This document shows positions 62,720-64,000 of a stretch of 64,000 bases of DNA, in pieces; positions within the stretch are counted from its first letter, which is position 1, and every line of letters starts with the position of its first letter. The DNA lies in the NCBI RefSeq assembly GCF_003351785.1, contig NZ_CP031230.1, positions 186,001-250,000 of the forward strand. Reading direction: 5' to 3'. The notes below the pieces were generated by a model that saw nothing but the letters and a program-made list of their open reading frames with translations, ran no database searches and was not told the DNA's origin. The translations under genes and the position numbers were made by a program. The stretch is from Sporosarcina sp. PTS2304. GTDB taxonomy: Bacteria > Bacillota > Bacilli > Bacillales_A > Planococcaceae.

Positions 62720-64000
62720 ATGGTAGAAGAGACGCTGTATAGAATTGAGAAAGACTTTATTGGAGAAAAGAAGGTTCCGCACAACGCTTACTATGGTATT
62801 CAGACATTACGGGCTGCTGAAAACTTTCCCATTACAGGCTATCGTGTAAACCGGGATCTAATCCGTGCGATTGCGATTGTTAAAAAATCTGCAGCACAAG
62901 CAAACCGTGACATTGGCCAATTGGATGAAAATTTAGCAGATGCGATTATTCAAGCGTCTGAAGAAGTAATAAACGGTGCGTTACGTGACCAATTTTTAGT
63001 CGATCCAATTCAAGGAGGAGCAGGGACTTCGGTGAACATGAATGCCAATGAAGTCATTGCGAATCGAGCGCTTGAAATTCTCGGTCATAAAAAAGGGGAA
63101 TACGACATTATCAGTCCGAACTCCCACGTCAATATGGCGCAGTCCACAAATGATGCGTTCCCTACAGCAATTCATATCGCAACGTTGATGAAAGTAGATA
63201 AATTATTAGGCGTTATGGAATCGCTTCATAAAACATTCTTGAAAAAATCTATCGAATTCCAATCGGTTTTGAAAATGGGTCGTACCCACTTGCAAGATGC
63301 TGTTCCGATTCGTCTCGGACAAGAATTTGAAGCGTATGCGATGGTGTTACGCCGCGATATCGAGCGTGTCCGTGTATCCCGTGTCTATTTATATGAGATT
63401 AATATGGGAGCGACTGCGGTCGGAACTGGCTTGAACGCAGATCCATTATATATTGAAAAAGTAGCAACGTATTTATCAGAGAACAGCGGATTCGAATTGA
63501 AGTCTTCTACGCATTTAGTAGATGCTACACAAAATACGGATTCTTACGTTCAAGTATCTGCTGCACTGCGCGGAACGATGTTGAATATGTCTAAAGTATG
63601 TAATGACTTGCGTCTAATGGCTTCCGGTCCACGTACAGGGCTGAATGAAATTTCATTGCCGGCAAGACAGCCAGGTTCTTCGATCATGCCAGGTAAAGTG
63701 AATCCAGTCATGGCGGAAGTGATGAACCAAGTGTCGTTCCAAGTCGTTGGAAATGATATGACGATTGCATTGGCTTCAGAAGCAGGACAGTTTGAGTTAA
63801 ACGTAATGGAGCCTGTGCTTGTCTTTAACTTATTGCAGTCACTGAAAATCATGACGAATGTCTTCGGTGCATTCCGTGACTATTGTTTGGATGGCATCAC
63901 AGCGAACGTTGAGCACTTGGAAGAATATGTAGAGAAGAGTATCGGTGTCATTACAGCGATTAATCCGCACGTCGGCTATGAAGTAGCATCACAAATTGCG
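62720..64000 (+). CDS. aspA: Aspartate ammonia-lyase, 3' end beyond the window
   Basis: The frame starts at ATG 62720 after GAGAAGAGG and runs open to the edge (427 codons; full members have about 470). The protein begins MVEETLYRIEKDFIGEKKVP and has the fumarase/aspartase motifs GGAGTSVNMNANEVIANRAL, SPNSHVNMAQSTNDAFPTA, KMGRTHLQDAVPIRLGQEF, and the catalytic-loop signature GSSIMPGKVNPV. It deaminates aspartate to fumarate. Aspartase is favoured over fumarase by the ETLYRIEKDFIG start and the VDPIQGGAGTS segment. No stop or frameshift was seen. Confidence 0.93.
   Translation, partial: MVEETLYRIEKDFIGEKKVPHNAYYGIQTLRAAENFPITGYRVNRDLIRAIAIVKKSAAQANRDIGQLDENLADAIIQASEEVINGALRDQFLVDPIQGGAGTSVNMNANEVIANRALEILGHKKGEYDIISPNSHVNMAQSTNDAFPTAIHIATLMKVDKLLGVMESLHKTFLKKSIEFQSVLKMGRTHLQDAVPIRLGQEFEAYAMVLRRDIERVRVSRVYLYEINMGATAVGTGLNADPLYIEKVATYLSENSGFELKSSTHLVDATQNTDSYVQVSAALRGTMLNMSKVCNDLRLMASGPRTGLNEISLPARQPGSSIMPGKVNPVMAEVMNQVSFQVVGNDMTIALASEAGQFELNVMEPVLVFNLLQSLKIMTNVFGAFRDYCLDGITANVEHLEEYVEKSIGVITAINPHVGYEVASQIA

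Overview
The window reads as a chromosomal segment of a low-GC, Gram-positive Bacillales bacterium, most probably of the Sporosarcina/Planococcaceae type. This is inferred from strong AGGAGG-type ribosome binding sites with ATG/GTG/TTG starts, rho-independent terminators after most genes, and many orthologues of Bacillus subtilis genes (degSU, yvyE, tagO, comK, hemEHY, hmoB, yhfH, lplJ). There are also several S-layer homology (SLH) proteins together with csaB and secA2/slaP. I saw no rRNA, tRNA or CRISPR array.

Region 1 (1-24 kb) is about the cell envelope. It has four SLH-domain exoproteins (glucosaminidase, phosphodiester glycosidase, 5'-nucleotidase, amidase) and an NlpC/P60 peptidase with C-terminal SLH repeats. 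With them are csaB (pyruvyl transferase that makes the SLH-binding wall polymer), an O-antigen-ligase-like protein, a glycosyltransferase, a MurJ-type flippase and a LysM-NlpC/P60 peptidase. Set among them are isocitrate lyase with a divergent LytTR regulator and a glyoxylate-type aminotransferase, a SulP transporter and an SDR oxidoreductase. Region 2 (24-29 kb) holds a GAF-GGDEF-EAL protein, a b(a)3-type cytochrome oxidase operon including the tiny subunit IIa, and nagB.

Region 3 (29-44 kb) has an NlpC/P60 peptidase followed by a 21-bp tandem repeat array. The array is split by a complete IS66-family element that has a perfect 8-bp target duplication. Beyond it are slaP-secA2 (accessory S-layer secretion), tagO, an LCP-family ligase, yvyE, degSU, a lipoprotein, a YhjD-like protein and comK. 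Region 4 (44-64 kb) resembles the B. subtilis yha-yhf-yhj region: an M20 amidohydrolase, hmoB divergent from hemEHY, yhfH, lplJ, a Bce-type antimicrobial-peptide sensing/export module, tcyP and lcfB behind a FadR-like operator. It ends with an S9 peptidase lacking its catalytic domain and a 3'-truncated aspA.

The least explained content is intergenic. A roughly 630-680 bp composite element occurs in four copies (about 6.4, 45.0, 50.05 and 56.9 kb), with extra single units and remnants. Each copy has a structured unit at each end in opposite orientation around a non-coding linker. The end units share a core, and their stems differ by paired substitutions, as expected of a conserved folded RNA or cruciform DNA. 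This family, the 21-bp array and a 19-base A/T tract before an SLH 5'-nucleotidase gene are the main things to follow up.
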